A DNA stretch of 64,000 nt, from assembly GCA_038496675.1 (NCBI GenBank), contig CM076651.1:21952847-22016846 (forward strand), in the 5' to 3' direction. A model generated the notes under the pieces. The model was given only the letters and a program-made list of their open reading frames with translations. It was not told the DNA's origin and ran no database searches. The stretch is from Rachycentron canadum. Its lineage: Eukaryota; Chordata; Actinopteri; Carangiformes; Rachycentridae. Positions 11,985-22,240 of this stretch are shown in pieces (position 1 is the first letter of the stretch; each line of letters begins with the position of its first letter). The translations under genes and the position numbers were made by a program.

Positions 11985-12450
11985 ATGTTGTGTTTCTTCA
12001 AAGCAATCACAGAAACATAATCTCAAGTAAAAACCTGTTTGACCTTGTGTTCTCCTACATTTCAGTGGCATGATTAAAATTAGTTCTATTGATCATAATA
12101 GAGCCCAGGCTTTACTCTACGCTTGAGTAGTTTAAATCAGCAAATGTTACTTATACCGATAATAGGCTGATTTTGTATTTTAAAATTACTTTGGGAAGTA
12201 ATGACAGAACCTGAAAGAAACAATCTTAATCTCTAATTTAAATTTTGATTTTAATTTAGTATTTATTTGTTTGAATGAAATTGGTTCCCATGACATAAAA
12301 AATAGATTTATTGCATGTTTTGTATGTTGTGTTTTTAACAAGCAATTTTCCTCTAATTATTATTTGTATGACTGAAATTGGTTCCTGTAAAGCAACTTGT
12401 TTGACTTCATCTTTTGCTACATTTCAGTGTTTGTATGACTGAAACAGCTT
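11985..12450 (+). repeat. Local dispersed repeat family, copy 4
   Basis: Starts CAAATGTTGTGTTTCTTCAA exactly where LINE copy A ends and contains GACCTTGTGTTCTCCTACAT, TCAGCAAATGTTACTTATAC and GGGAAGTAATGACAGAACC. A partial extra unit follows at 12340-12480. LINE A therefore appears to have inserted into this array. Confidence 0.7.
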
Positions 12451-12639
12451 TACTGCACACTCAAGAGGAGTTTAATGCATTGTGACTCAAAGTGACAACA
12501 GAATGACAAAAAATGAGAAACTGATATAAAACCTTGTAACCCATGGTGGTGTCTCATGTTGGGTTTCATGCAAAGTCCTATGACTAATGTAACTTGTTAA
12601 ATTCACACTTTTTTTTTTTTTTAAATAAGACACTACAAC

Positions 12640-15586
12640 ACTCATGACAATTATTCTTTATTTACTGTTTTTATTTTTACAAAAGCCAATAACAGTATAA
12701 CAAATTAAATTCACAAGTATATCATCATATATACATTTGTATACAGAAAATTTAAGAAAAAGTTCAGAAATCACAGTGGCAAGGACAAAAAGGAGAGGTG
12801 TGTTTTGCTGTGGGTGACTCCTCCAAAAGTCTTTGTTGCGTGTACTTTAGATAAAACAGTCCAGCACATTTCTTCAAAACAGAACAACACAGAGTTGACA
12901 TTTTTTCACTCTTCCCAGGTCAGAGATACTGGAATGTTGTGTGGTTGGAGGAACATATGGAATTTTTCTAAAGTGAGGTAAGAAAGTTAATATCAATCAT
13001 GTCATAGCCACACAATGTGCAATGTGCACATGTTTAAAAGGCATGTTGTGTGGGGAAATGAGGGCCTCTATGGTAGTTCCTATAGTAGTGAGAATATTTT
13101 GTGCCATGGTGGCACAAACATATGGTAAAAAAAAACAAAAAAAAAAAACACACCAGACACCAATGTACAGATTAAAAATCTGTACAGCAACACCTAAAAG
13201 GTATAACATTTTGCAACAATACAAGTTTTCTCTGAGGTGTCTGGGTGGTTTTATCAGACACAGCTATGGCACAGTCTGAATATATTGCATTCGGCCCAAT
13301 GTGTCAAAACACTGAAATGTGCTATAAAATATCATGCATATGTATAGTCTGTGCAACATAAACAGTTTTATAGTGCGCACATGTACAAATGGTGCAGACT
13401 GGTTTTGAAAATTTGACCAAACAACAGTTACAAAACATCAAAGACAAAAGAAGAATGTAAAAAAAAAATAAAAAATTATTTTAAGACATGATGCACCAGC
13501 AGCCATTAAAATAACAAAACAAGTTGTGTGACCCACCAATTCTCACATATAGCACTAACCTGAATGTTCAATGTTGAATGTGCTTTTGAGATGAGCTAAA
13601 CTTGTAAAATCCATGACATAGCATATGTTTAACTATAGGCATGCACCAGTACAACAGATTGTATAAGTAAAGTGTGCATTTCTTCAAACACCAGCTTATG
13701 GTCTAAACAGCTAACCACTGTTTAACATTAGAAAGTTGAAGGTAAATGTGGAGAGCTGAATTTTTGAGTGTAAGACTAACGTGAAATAATTGTTGTTCAA
13801 ACCTGCTGTTCTTCTGCTTTGTTTTTTGGATTTTGTTTTGTTTACAATGTGTCTTAGAGAGCAGACCACTGCGAATTTGGGGGTGCTATTGGAGGCAAAA
13901 ATGACAAAATCAGGAGTACCTGACGACACTCTGACCATTTACAAACAAGTTTAAAGGGGCTTTGAGGTCATCATGGACTTATGTACATTAACACCGAACG
14001 GGTAAACCTTTGTCTTTGCTGGTATAGTAGATGGAAGAGGTTTAATATGACAAAAAAAATAAAAATACATAAAAAGAATTAAATTGAATCCTAATGTTAT
14101 GTCTTTGTACTGGGAAACAGAAGTTGTTCAAGTATTTATTTAAAAAAAGCAACAGTTTTTTATCAAAATTCACATTAAAAAAAAACATGAGTTTGTTCTG
14201 TGAAGTTTAAAAATTATGTTCCCTTTATAGAATCAACACCTAAAGTGGTTGAAACTCAACTTGGGTGTCTTTAACCTTAAATCCAATATGCGTTTGGACG
14301 CATTATATATATAAAAAAAGAGCATAGTTAGAGGACTTGGAAAACGTGACAGGATAAACACTTATTTTAATTCTGGCCATGATGCCTTTTCTCAAGATAT
14401 CACACTGACCTAGGTAGAAAAACATCCAAAAAAATAAAACACATGACAAAGAATTTTAGTGATTAAACTTTGAATGGGTTTCAGGTGTTACTGATAAATA
14501 TTATACTACCAACTGAGGATCAGATAAGAAAACACTGATTTGATGCCAGAGATCAGAAGACGGTGCCAAAAGACATACTTTGCTTTTTAGTTCCTAGAAT
14601 GTGTTATTCTGGTTTGAAAGGACAACTCAATTTGTCTCCCTGAACCCCTTGAGCTCTCGCTTGAGCTTTCTCTACATAACAGCTGCCACATAATCTACAC
14701 AGTAAAACATTGCTGAATACAATGTGCATTAATAAAATTTGTCAACACAGAAATTTAGCTAAATGCTAATGGTGTAATGGCACAGATAAATCTGTCCTCC
14801 AATTTTGTCTTTTAGCACAAGTGGACACTGAACAAAGCCCTAATGAGCATAGGATAATTTAGATATTTTATCTTTGGTGATTGCAATCCGACTTTTTTCA
14901 TGTTTTAAAGCAGGAACAATTGAGCTAGATAGTCTAGTATATGCTGAAATAAAAATATTTCAAACATAGCATTACACTTAGACTGATAATGATGAGTTTT
15001 CAAAGTGGCTACAGTAGCACATCACTCAGCATCGGTTTCTGGTACTACTGCTGTTCAGAGGACTCTTTTAATTAGTTGAAGGTAACATATTGAAACTAAG
15101 TTTTAAAAGGGTCCACCTTGAGAGCACCTGCCTTGCCTGAGACCTGGCAGTCAAACTCTAGAAGATGTTATCATGTGTAGTCGGTCAGCAGTGCTTCACA
15201 CTGTTCACTGAAAACAATAGGTGCTATTTTTTTTGCAGGTTTTTATAAAATTTCTACCTCTACTTTAATTTATTTTCAACAGTGAGTCTTGTCATTAAGT
15301 GTGGAGGTGTGCTCTTAAATAGACATGGACTGAAATGTTTAGAAAAACTGGGTTTAGATGTACACAACATCCAACCCAAAAGCATAAGATGAACATTAAG
15401 AAAATATCTGTTCTGTGCTGCAGATTAATAGGAACCTTCTACAGAGTTTTGGAGGGAGTTTGAAGCTGAGGTTGGATTGAAGTCAGTCTATGTGCAGGTC
15501 ATCAGTCTTCCTTGAAAGTTCCAGGAGAATCCAAGTAGGGGTTGCTAGGTTTCTTGCAGTAAACCATGCTTTCCTGATTTGTGAAA
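12640..15586 (-). other. ephb2: Probable ephb2 3'UTR
   Basis: About 2.9 kb following the stop codon. It has no recognisable transposon, in contrast to the regions on both sides, and is AT-rich with several AT-rich stretches. An AATAAA signal on the minus strand lies at 12657-12662, with GT-rich sequence (TGAGTGTTGTAGTG on the minus strand) just beyond, so cleavage near 12630-12645 is plausible. Earlier polyadenylation sites may also be used. The boundary is inferred; there is no transcript evidence here. Confidence 0.6.
12657..12662 (-). terminator. ephb2: Candidate ephb2 polyadenylation signal AATAAA
   Basis: Canonical hexamer on the minus strand (TTTATT on plus), preceded by A-rich and followed by GT-rich DNA. 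It is the last one before repeat-derived sequence begins to the left, which is why it is preferred as the distal site. Confidence 0.5.
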
Positions 15587-15695
15587 TCACACTTCCACTG
15601 ATGTGACCTGGTTCATCTGGGTCCTCATGGACTGGATACTGTTGAGGATTTTTTTCTGGTGGCCCACTAATGTCACTCCCACTCTGAGGATGTCC
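15587..15695 (-). CDS. ephb2: ephb2 exon 16: end of SAM and PDZ-binding tail
   Basis: Terminal coding segment of 109 bp with acceptor TCTACAG|GGACATC. It encodes DILRVGVTLVGHQKKILNSI, QSMRTQMNQV and TSVEV, then TGA at 15589-15587. The C-terminal VEV is the PDZ ligand characteristic of EphB2. It is this tail, with the N-terminal motifs, that favours EphB2 over EphB1 and EphB3. Confidence 0.96.
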
Positions 15696-16189
15696 CTGTA
15701 GACAAACAATTTGTCAGTTCCATCAGTGTAAAACCTGTCAAGATTTCCTGTTCTGTATCCTCATTAATACTTAAAGACTTGAGATGTGTTTCCACGGAAA
15801 TAAACAGAATTTTCTGACTGACCAATATATTTCTGTAATTAGTTCTTGATGTAAGTGATATTGGCTAATTATGTCTGGCATGTGTGCTACAATGTCCACA
15901 ACAAATTGATAATGAGCAGTAAACTTTCATAAACTTCAAAACATTCAGCTTCACAATACTTGCAGTTGCTATAATTCGCTACAATTAAAACTGTCCTTAC
16001 TAAAGATTAAGACACTGCTGTTTCACTGTGACATTTCTGGTGGTCTCTTTCCAAATTTGAAGAGAGCTAAAGATGAGTTTGCTTTGAATTATAAGGTGGT
16101 GCAAGTTTCAACTACATTTAAAACTTAAGTTTTAAATGACAGTTATAATGATCACAGGAGTGTGACCATTTCAAACATATCTAACATAC

Positions 16190-16345
16190 TCTATGGTCAT
16201 TTGAGACACCACATCAAAGCTGGTGAAGCCTTCGTTGGCAAAGGTTTCTTTGTAATGGCCCATCTTTATAGCATCCAACCACTCATCCACTGTGCTGAAC
16301 GAGGAGAAATCTGGAGGGCTGCGATCAAGCAAAGGTAAGTGAACA
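16190..16345 (-). CDS. ephb2: ephb2 exon 15: SAM domain, first part
   Basis: A 156-bp exon, acceptor TCCACCAG|TGTTC, donor CATAGA|GTATGT. It encodes HLPLLDRSPPDFSSFSTVDE, then WLDAIKMGHYKETFANEGFT and SFDVVSQMTIE, the first helices of the sterile alpha motif used in Eph clustering and adaptor binding. Confidence 0.95.
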
Positions 16346-16445
16346 CTGGTGGACAGAAAGAAGACAAGAAAAAACATAACAGCATGTGAGAGACAGGTAT
16401 GGAAAGCCATTCACAGTGAAGTGATGGAGGTTCTTTCTGCCATAC

Positions 16446-16636
16446 CTTGAAAGTGGTGTCATGGCCTTCAGGCTGTTGGGGTTGCGGATCATCTTGTCCA
16501 AGGTACTGACAATCTGGCTGAATTTGGGCCGGTTGTTGCGGTCTTTTTGCCAGCAGTCCAGCATCAGTTGATGTAGTGCACTAGGACAATCCATCGGAGG
16601 TGGCAACCTGTAGTCCTGCTCTATGGCATTGATTAC
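16446..16636 (-). CDS. ephb2: ephb2 exon 14: end of kinase domain
   Basis: A 191-bp exon, acceptor TTTTTAG|GTAATC, donor TCAAG|GTATGG. It encodes VINAIEQDYRLPPPMDCPSA, LHQLMLDCWQKDRNNRPKFS and QIVSTLDKMIRNPNSLKAMT, the last kinase helices and the linker to SAM. The conserved CWxxDRxxRP motif is intact. It is slightly shorter than the 194 bp I recall for human; the change falls in the linker. Confidence 0.95.
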
Positions 16637-17006
16637 CTAAAAAAAATTATATGCTAAGTAATGATGAGTATTTGACAAAGTGCAAGAATTTAATTAAAGA
16701 AAGTAATTTTTAAAGGAAGCTTTTTTTTTTTTTTTTTTTTTATAAATTGAAATTGTTTTAAGTTGCTAAATTACATTAAATTTATTTGTTCATCAGCAAA
16801 TGCTGTGGTAACTGCTTGCTGTCTGAAAACATCCTGACATGATTGTTTGCAAAGTATCTAGTGGGTTGTGGGTTGAGTTTCTTCCATTTCTTCTGCCCAT
16901 AATTCAAAGACTTTTTTGTACAGCTGGATTGTACAGCAGGGTTATCACTTTACTTCAACAGTTCTGTGGTATATACTAAAATACTGTTCAACAATGCATT
17001 ACTCAC

Positions 17007-17156
17007 ATCTTGATTGCTCATGTCCCAGTAGGGCCTCTCTCCATATGACATTACCTCCCACATGACAATGCCATAGCTCCAGCAGTCACTGGAAGAAGTG
17101 AACTTTCTGTACTGGATTGCCTCTGGAGCCGTCCAACGGATGGGAATCTTTCCTCC
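17007..17156 (-). CDS. ephb2: ephb2 exon 13: kinase C-lobe with APE and a D-C-W motif
   Basis: A 150-bp exon, acceptor TTTCCAG|GGAGG, donor CAAGAT|GTGAGT. It encodes GGKIPIRWTAPEAIQYRKFT, then SSSDCWSYGIVMWEVMSYGE and RPYWDMSNQD. The APE motif and the alpha-F Asp are intact. The residue after that Asp is Cys (codon TGC, about residue 820), where tyrosine kinases nearly always have Val (DVW). Confidence 0.95.
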
Positions 17157-17369
17157 CTGGAAAAATGTGTGGGGTCATTAGTGGCACAGTGGACCAAAGG
17201 CCTCAATGGGCCTACAGATTGTTTGTCTCTACCTGCTAATACGAGATATGTAAGAGCTAAAGTGTGAGTAACCATACTATGGTAAATGCTAGGCTGGTTT
17301 TGGGTATAAAAACATGTGATAGTGAGTATAGTTGGGCAGATAGGTTCAGGTTATGAACTTAGTAAAAGA

Positions 17370-17505
17370 AACAAGCCTCAGGGTAGACCCAGAACATTCC
17401 CGGAAAGATCACTATCTTGTCCGGGAATGCCTCAGAATCCAGCAGGAGTAGCTAGAAAAAGTTGCCTAGAGGCAACTGATGGTTATTATTTGCAGTTGTA
17501 TTTAC
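17370..17505 (+). pseudogene. LINE C-terminal fragment in ephb2 intron 12
   Basis: Decayed frame reading GRPRTFPERSLSCPGMPQ with a shifted frame LEKVA resembles the RPRTRWRDY...LEEVAGER end of a common fish LINE. Small remnant; identification from memory. Confidence 0.4.
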
Positions 17506-17719
17506 GAGGAGACAAAAAAACAGAATAATCAAATTAATTTTTTTATGTAATCAAATCAGATTCTTTTTCATGCTCAATGAATGTGGAATAATTCCACATT
17601 CAATGACACAGACTGTCTCATTGAATTCACTCTAAATGAATACATTAATTGGAATCAATAGAAAGAAGGGCAACCTAATGGTGTGATAAGAGCCGGGTGA
17701 GTCTGTGATGAGGACTCAC

Positions 17720-17935
17720 CAGAGCACTTGTGTAGGTGGGGTCTGAAGTATCCTCCTCAAGGAAACGTGATAGGCCAAAGTCAGACACTTTGCACACCAG
17801 GTTGCTGTTGACAAGGATGTTCCTAGCTGCCAGATCTCGATGGACGTAGTTCATATCACACAGGTACTTTATTCCAGCTGCTATACCTCGCAGCATTCCT
17901 ACCAGCTGGATGACTGTGAACTGCCCATCATTTTG
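17720..17935 (-). CDS. ephb2: ephb2 exon 12: kinase catalytic loop and DFG
   Basis: A 216-bp exon, acceptor TTTTAAG|CAAAAT, donor GCTCTG|GTGAGT. It encodes QNDGQFTVIQLVGMLRGIAA, the catalytic loop MNYVHRDLAARNILVNSN (Asp about 757) and the Mg-binding VSDFGLSRF (Asp about 775), then the activation segment DTSDPTYTSAL with the activation-loop Tyr. All catalytic residues are present. Confidence 0.97.
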
Positions 17936-18497
17936 CTTAAAAGAAGAAAAAAAAAAAAGGTTTAATTTGTCATAAATAATGCAAAAATAATTACTTACTA
18001 TGGCAATGTTACAATAGTAACATTTGAACATTTGTGCAATTTATGGTGCACAAATTCCATAAACTCAACCAACATAATTAGACCTCTTCTCTTCCTCATG
18101 TTCGCTCTAATCTGTGGTCAGCATCAATGCACATTTAATACAATTAGCATGTGTCATCTGGCTTCTAAATAAGAATTCTAAATTGTAAGTTATTTTAAAC
18201 ACACAGGTGAGCAGATGATATGTCTATATTCACATGCAGTCAAACAATTTCCAGAAATGTCTCAGAAAGAACATGCCAACTTATCCTTATCCATGAAGAT
18301 ACTACTATCCAAACAACATGGTACCAGATGACAAAAACCCTCAGCTAAACAGACTTACACTGAATGAACTAATAAGTAAATAAAAAGTAATGATAATAAT
18401 GATAATATATTTATTATATTTTGTTTTATTTTTAAAAAAGTTTCATATTCAATCATAATCACTGGCTCAGAGGCAACTCATTAGTCCAGTCTTTTAC

Positions 18498-18745
18498 CCT
18501 GAGGAAGGAGTCTAGCGATCCATTCTCCATGAACTCAGTAATGATCATCACAGGGCTGCTCTTGGTCACCACCCCCTCCAGGTGGATGATGTTGGGATGG
18601 TCGAATTGGCCCATGATTGATGCCTCACTTAAAAAGTCTCGCCTCTGGCGTTCACTGTAGCCCACTTTCAGCGTCTTTATAGCCACAAGGATCTCTCTCT
18701 TCCCAGGCTGATGGAGGTTTCCACTGCACACCTCCCCAAACTCAC
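18498..18745 (-). CDS. ephb2: ephb2 exon 11: kinase N-lobe
   Basis: A 248-bp exon, acceptor CACTCAG|GTGAG, donor CTCAGG|GTAAAA. It encodes GEFGEVCSGNLHQPGKREI, then LVAIKTLKVGYSERQRRDFL with the ATP-binding lysine K664 of VAIK, the alpha-C helix SEASIMGQFDHPNIIHLEGV and the hinge VMIITEFMENGSLDSFLR. All N-lobe landmarks are intact, so catalytic ability is expected. Confidence 0.96.
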
Positions 18746-18921
18746 CTGAGTGGTGAGTGGCATTATTTAAAGAAAAAGCACAGTAGAACAAACAATAATT
18801 AATCCTCATGTCCTAAATACTAAATTCCCAGAGTACTGCTAAAGAATTCCAACAAGCCCAGTAAACCTCTTCAGTCCACACCTGTCTCTGATACCTGATG
18901 CCATTTTCATATCTTCTTTAC

Positions 18922-19044
18922 CTGCACCAATGACTTGTTCAATCTTGACAGAAGAAATGTCGATCTCCTTGGCAAACTCTCTGACTGCTTCATTGGGGTC
19001 TTCATATGTGAAGGGGTCAATGTAGATCTTCATTCCTGGTGACA
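18922..19044 (-). CDS. ephb2: ephb2 exon 10: autoinhibitory juxtamembrane tyrosines and start of kinase
   Basis: A 123-bp exon, acceptor CTGAAG|TGTCACC, donor GCAG|GTAAAG. It encodes SPGMKIYIDPFTYEDPNEAV with the two conserved juxtamembrane tyrosines (IYIDPFTYED). In Eph receptors their phosphorylation relieves kinase autoinhibition and docks SH2 proteins. It then encodes DISSVKIEQVIGAG, the first half of the glycine-rich loop, which is completed by exon 11. Confidence 0.96.
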
Positions 19045-19200
19045 CTTCAGAAAGAAGAGACAGCACCAGCTATATACACACATACTCAAAAAATGCACAT
19101 AAAAAGGCAAAGCAAAAAAACACTTAATTTACAAAGGTGACTCGTGAAACATCAGTGCTGTCTGTCTGATAACATACTGTGCAGATTAAAAAGAACTTAC

Positions 19201-19265
19201 TGTGTCCACTGGTGTAATGTTGCAGTTTCTCTGTATACTCTGATTCTGGTCTATCCGAACTTCGC
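19201..19265 (-). CDS. ephb2: ephb2 exon 9: juxtamembrane segment
   Basis: A 65-bp exon, acceptor CCACCAG|GCGAAG, donor CACA|GTAAGT. It encodes RSSDRPESEYTEKLQHYTSG followed by H, the cytoplasmic juxtamembrane linker between TM and kinase. Length and the SEYTxKLQHY signature match EphB2/EphB3. Confidence 0.93.
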
Positions 19266-19637
19266 CTGGTGGGGGACACAGAGGCTTGCATTTCAACAGA
19301 TCCATGAAATGATCAACTGTATAATGATGAAACCCATGTGATATGGATGAAGTTCAGGAAAAATCTACTAAATGGGCCGTGAACCATAGCTCTGCTTTTA
19401 TGACAGGTTGTACAGTCATGTTTGACACAACAAAGAAGAATTATTGTGTAATGCAATTTTTTTCTTAACTTGCTTGGTATTTCTCTTGTGCGGTGTTTTT
19501 GAGTGTTTACAAATGAAAGGAGGTGCAGTAGGAGTGTGTTACTAACCCCAAAACAGCAAAGAGCAATTTGGATGGAGATGTGTGTTCAAGTGCATACTTA
19601 TGTAAGCCTTTCCTGCTAATTTGCACATGAGCAGATT

Positions 19638-19698
19638 ATGATTTGTTATCTTACAGTGAGAAGTGGAAATCACTTCTCATTGTAAGATAACAAATCAT
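19638..19698. repeat. 28-bp hairpin, one mismatch, 5-nt loop, in ephb2 intron 8
   Basis: Arms 19638-19665 and 19671-19698 around GAAAT; the only mismatch is in ACAGTG versus CATTGT. Lies 80 bp downstream, in the sense of transcription, of the TM exon. Confidence 0.95.
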
Positions 19699-19777
19699 CA
19701 TCATCATTAAGTGATATTTGACAGTACACGGTGTTAGGCACTTAGGAAGAAATATACTGCTTTATGGCCTGGCTCAC

Positions 19778-19886
19778 CTGTGGCAGACAATTATGAAGAC
19801 TGTGATGGCAATGATGAAGACTACCCCTGCAGCAGCAGAACCAATAATGAGGGGGAGTTTCTCTTGGATACTGGAGTTATATTCTT
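19778..19886 (-). CDS. ephb2: ephb2 exon 8: transmembrane segment
   Basis: A 109-bp exon, acceptor CCTGTAG|AAGAAT, donor CACAG|GTGAGC, phase 1 to 0-plus-2. It encodes EEYNSSIQEK, then the membrane helix LIIGSAAAGVVFIIAITVFI followed by IVCHR. The helix carries the small-residue GxxxG-like pattern (GSAAAG) seen in Eph TM dimers. The basic R after the helix gives an inside-positive stop-transfer. Confidence 0.94.
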
Positions 19887-20133
19887 CTACAGGTCAAAAG
19901 ACAGAAAACCAATAAATGTGTAATTTTCTATTACAGATGAGTGTCTGTATTTGAAAATTAACCATCCATGGCTAGCTGGTGTGCATTATCTATAAACAAG
20001 ATTTATCTCTGACAAAGACAATCTATGAGGAAAATTTTATTGGACTTCTGAAAGCAAGGGCACCTGAAAAAAGCTCTGTCTTCTCCACAACCATTACATT
20101 TAGCTGACTAGTAAATCTGCTTCACAATCCTAC

Positions 20134-20296
20134 CTTCAGTCATGGTTTGGAAGTACATTTTGCCACTAAAGCGTCCAAATCCAGCAACAGTTCGAGCCCG
20201 AACCTGAAAGGCATAGATTGTTCCAGGTTTCAAGCTTCGTATGACCGCAGTGTTAGTCTGACTCCTTGTTACAGATGAGTTCCATGCTGCCTGGTT
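20134..20296 (-). CDS. ephb2: ephb2 exon 7: FN3 domain 2, second half
   Basis: A 163-bp exon, acceptor CGTTTCAG|AACC, donor GAAG|GTAGGA, phase 0 to 1. It encodes TAVIRSLKPGTIYAFQVRAR followed by TVAGFGRFSGKMYFQTMTE, the conserved terminal strands of the second FN3 domain. The start of the exon (NQAAWNSS) is variable among Eph receptors. Confidence 0.95.
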
Positions 20297-21058
20297 CTGA
20301 AACGCAAGCATCAGCAATTAAATATCTGAAAATAATCACACAAATGTAAAGCATCTAAACTATAAATTGAGACCAAATGCATTTAATCTAATCAGCCATT
20401 TGAACATCTGATTATTGACTGTATGAGAGATCATCCCCATTTCAAAGCAGGCTATTCTTATTTGTTAACTGTAATGTGCTAGTCAAGCCACTTATCCACT
20501 TCAGAAATCACTACAAGATCTGTTGTCAGGGCTCACAGCCAGCTCATTTCTGTGTTTGGGATTCTCAAGTGTCAAATTTTACATTTTTTGCACGTCCTCC
20601 AACAGCTTCACATAAAACATAACCAGACCTCAGCATACCATCAACCAACCGAGTCAAGATGCACTTGAGCACTTTTTCAAAATCATTGCATGCTTTACTG
20701 CACAGAGTTGAAGGCAGAATGGGAGGTGGGTTTACCATGGCTTTTGTTGGCAGCTTGAAAGGTTGCCCAAGAAAGTTAAGGATTTAGCTTTTATGAACTG
20801 GGTATACACTGTCATCTGTCAAAATGCCTAACAAATGTTTCTTGAAACCATATCTTATCATGCGAGTATTCCTTTGGATAAGACTGCCCAAACTTGTTTC
20901 TAGCAGCAAATAATTCCGGGTCAGTATTAAAGAGCAGGAATTTTCTGTTGAAAGGATATTGCGATCACAACTAAGGAATTTGTGAGCAGGTAAATTATTG
21001 CTATTGTCAATTATTGTCAAATGTGGGGGAAGTTTGGCTCTTATCACCACTCATTTAC

Positions 21059-21183
21059 CTTCTCGTAGTAGTGCAGTTCATAGTCCAGGATAACTCCATT
21101 GGGCTGGTCAGGCTGGGACCAGGAAAGAGTGATGCTATTAGGGGTTCTGCTGACCTGGTGGATGATGGATACTGCTGATGGTG
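21059..21183 (-). CDS. ephb2: ephb2 exon 6: FN3 domain 2, first half
   Basis: A 125-bp exon, acceptor TTCTCAG|CACC, donor GAGAAG|GTAAAT, phase 1 to 0. It encodes PSAVSIIHQVSRTPNSITLS followed by WSQPDQPNGVILDYELHYYE, the first half of the membrane-proximal FN3 repeat. Confidence 0.95.
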
Positions 21184-21331
21184 CTGAGAACAAAATAAGG
21201 TAAGAAAAATACTGACAGGCAAATAGGCTACTGAAACTATGACTACTGAAATAGAAGGTTGTGGTTCTATTGATGATTAATTATCAAATCATGTAGCAGT
21301 CATCCCATCTAAAACACTGGGTTAGCCTCAC

Positions 21332-21667
21332 CAGCCTGGTTGGTGGTGATGTTGACAGATATGTACTGTGGGGAATAAGGACTCTGGTCAGACACTCCAT
21401 TGACAGCTTGTATTTCAAAGGTGTACTGGGTGTGAGCCAAGAGATCACTGATATGGACATGGGTGTCCATCAGTCCCAGCTGCCGTGGGACAAATTGCAC
21501 ATTGTCTCCACATCGAGTGCAGCCACCCCGCCCACTGCCACAGCTCTTACATATGATGTTATAGACAACGTCCTCTCGGCCACCACCCTCCTGTGGTGGG
21601 CTCCACTCCAGTAGCAGAGAGGTCTCATTCACCATGGAGATGATGTTTTGTGGAGCTGATGGAACAG
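21332..21667 (-). CDS. ephb2: ephb2 exon 5: first fibronectin type III domain
   Basis: A 336-bp exon (acceptor CTTACAG|CTGTTCC, donor GGCTG|GTGAGG), phase 1 to 1. It encodes VPSAPQNIISMVNETSLLLE, YNIICKSCGSGRGGCTRCGD and the end VSVNITTNQA-type strand. The paired cysteines of the IICKSC...CTRC region are conserved in EphB FN3-1. No frame damage. Confidence 0.96.
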
Positions 21668-22240
21668 CTGTAAGAGAAAGTGAAAAAACTAAATTAGACT
21701 GGTAATATACTTCAAAAAGCATTTGAGGAATTAATTAAAAGACAAGCTTCTCTTGTCTGTTCTGGATATATTTTCAACATGTGCCACTTAACCATTCATA
21801 CAATGGGGCAGGTCGTTCAACAAAAACTCATCTCCAACATCTTAAACATTTTTAAGTATCCTGGTTTCTTCATTATCTCTTGAGGAATGTGAACCTAAGT
21901 TTATCTTAGGTTAAAGGTTAAAAATCAAAGATTAAAGGTCAAAAGCCAGATGTAGTTTTATAGTCCTAGGTGATATCTGACTGACCATCTGGATAGAGGT
22001 ACTTCCTTGTCTAGGAGTAGGCTGGGTTTTGGAGATAAGAAATCATATATAGGGACAGTAGTTTGGGCTGAAGTGAGAGTGGCCTCACATTCAGCACCAG
22101 AGACTCCCTCAGATTTGGTGGGTTTTTGACACCGTTCTTTTTTGTAATAAAAACATTTTATACACAAGTGAAGACGTGTCAGAGATGGTCACTTCTTTTC
22201 ATCAGCACATCAAGAAATAACATCAAGAAACAACAATTTG

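Larger units (their letters stand above)
9372..11985 (+). mobile_element. LINE copy A (L2-like), broken, with esterase-like ORF1 remnant
   Basis: Shares the 5' region with copy B. At about 10088-10130 it encodes DIVIHLCGNDTR (the G-x-N-D block of SGNH hydrolases). At 10193-10330 it encodes the matching C-terminal block ending in RRDGIHST (D-x-x-H). The endonuclease N-terminus (TEIWLQQEEYV, TGQGGGVAA) follows at 10512. The segment is duplicated (see 10481-11400), then only scraps of endonuclease (GTGGACGATTTCAATATTCA) and linker remain to about 11985. RT is absent. The copy interrupts the local repeat family that resumes at about 11985. Confidence 0.85.
15696..22240. other. ephb2 introns 5-15 (between exons)
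   Basis: Between exons 5 and 16 the introns are short to medium and mostly unique. Exceptions are a LINE scrap near 17370, a T run at 16722-16741 and the hairpin at 19638. At 21790-21850 a block (CTCATCTCCAACATCTTAAA) resembles the sequence preceding LINE copy A, perhaps a displaced 5' piece of LINE copy B. Confidence 0.6.

Noticed and set aside
17574..17620. Small palindrome TGAATGTGGAAT/ATTCCACATTCA
   Set aside because: Only 12-bp arms in AT-rich DNA; below the level of the other hairpins.
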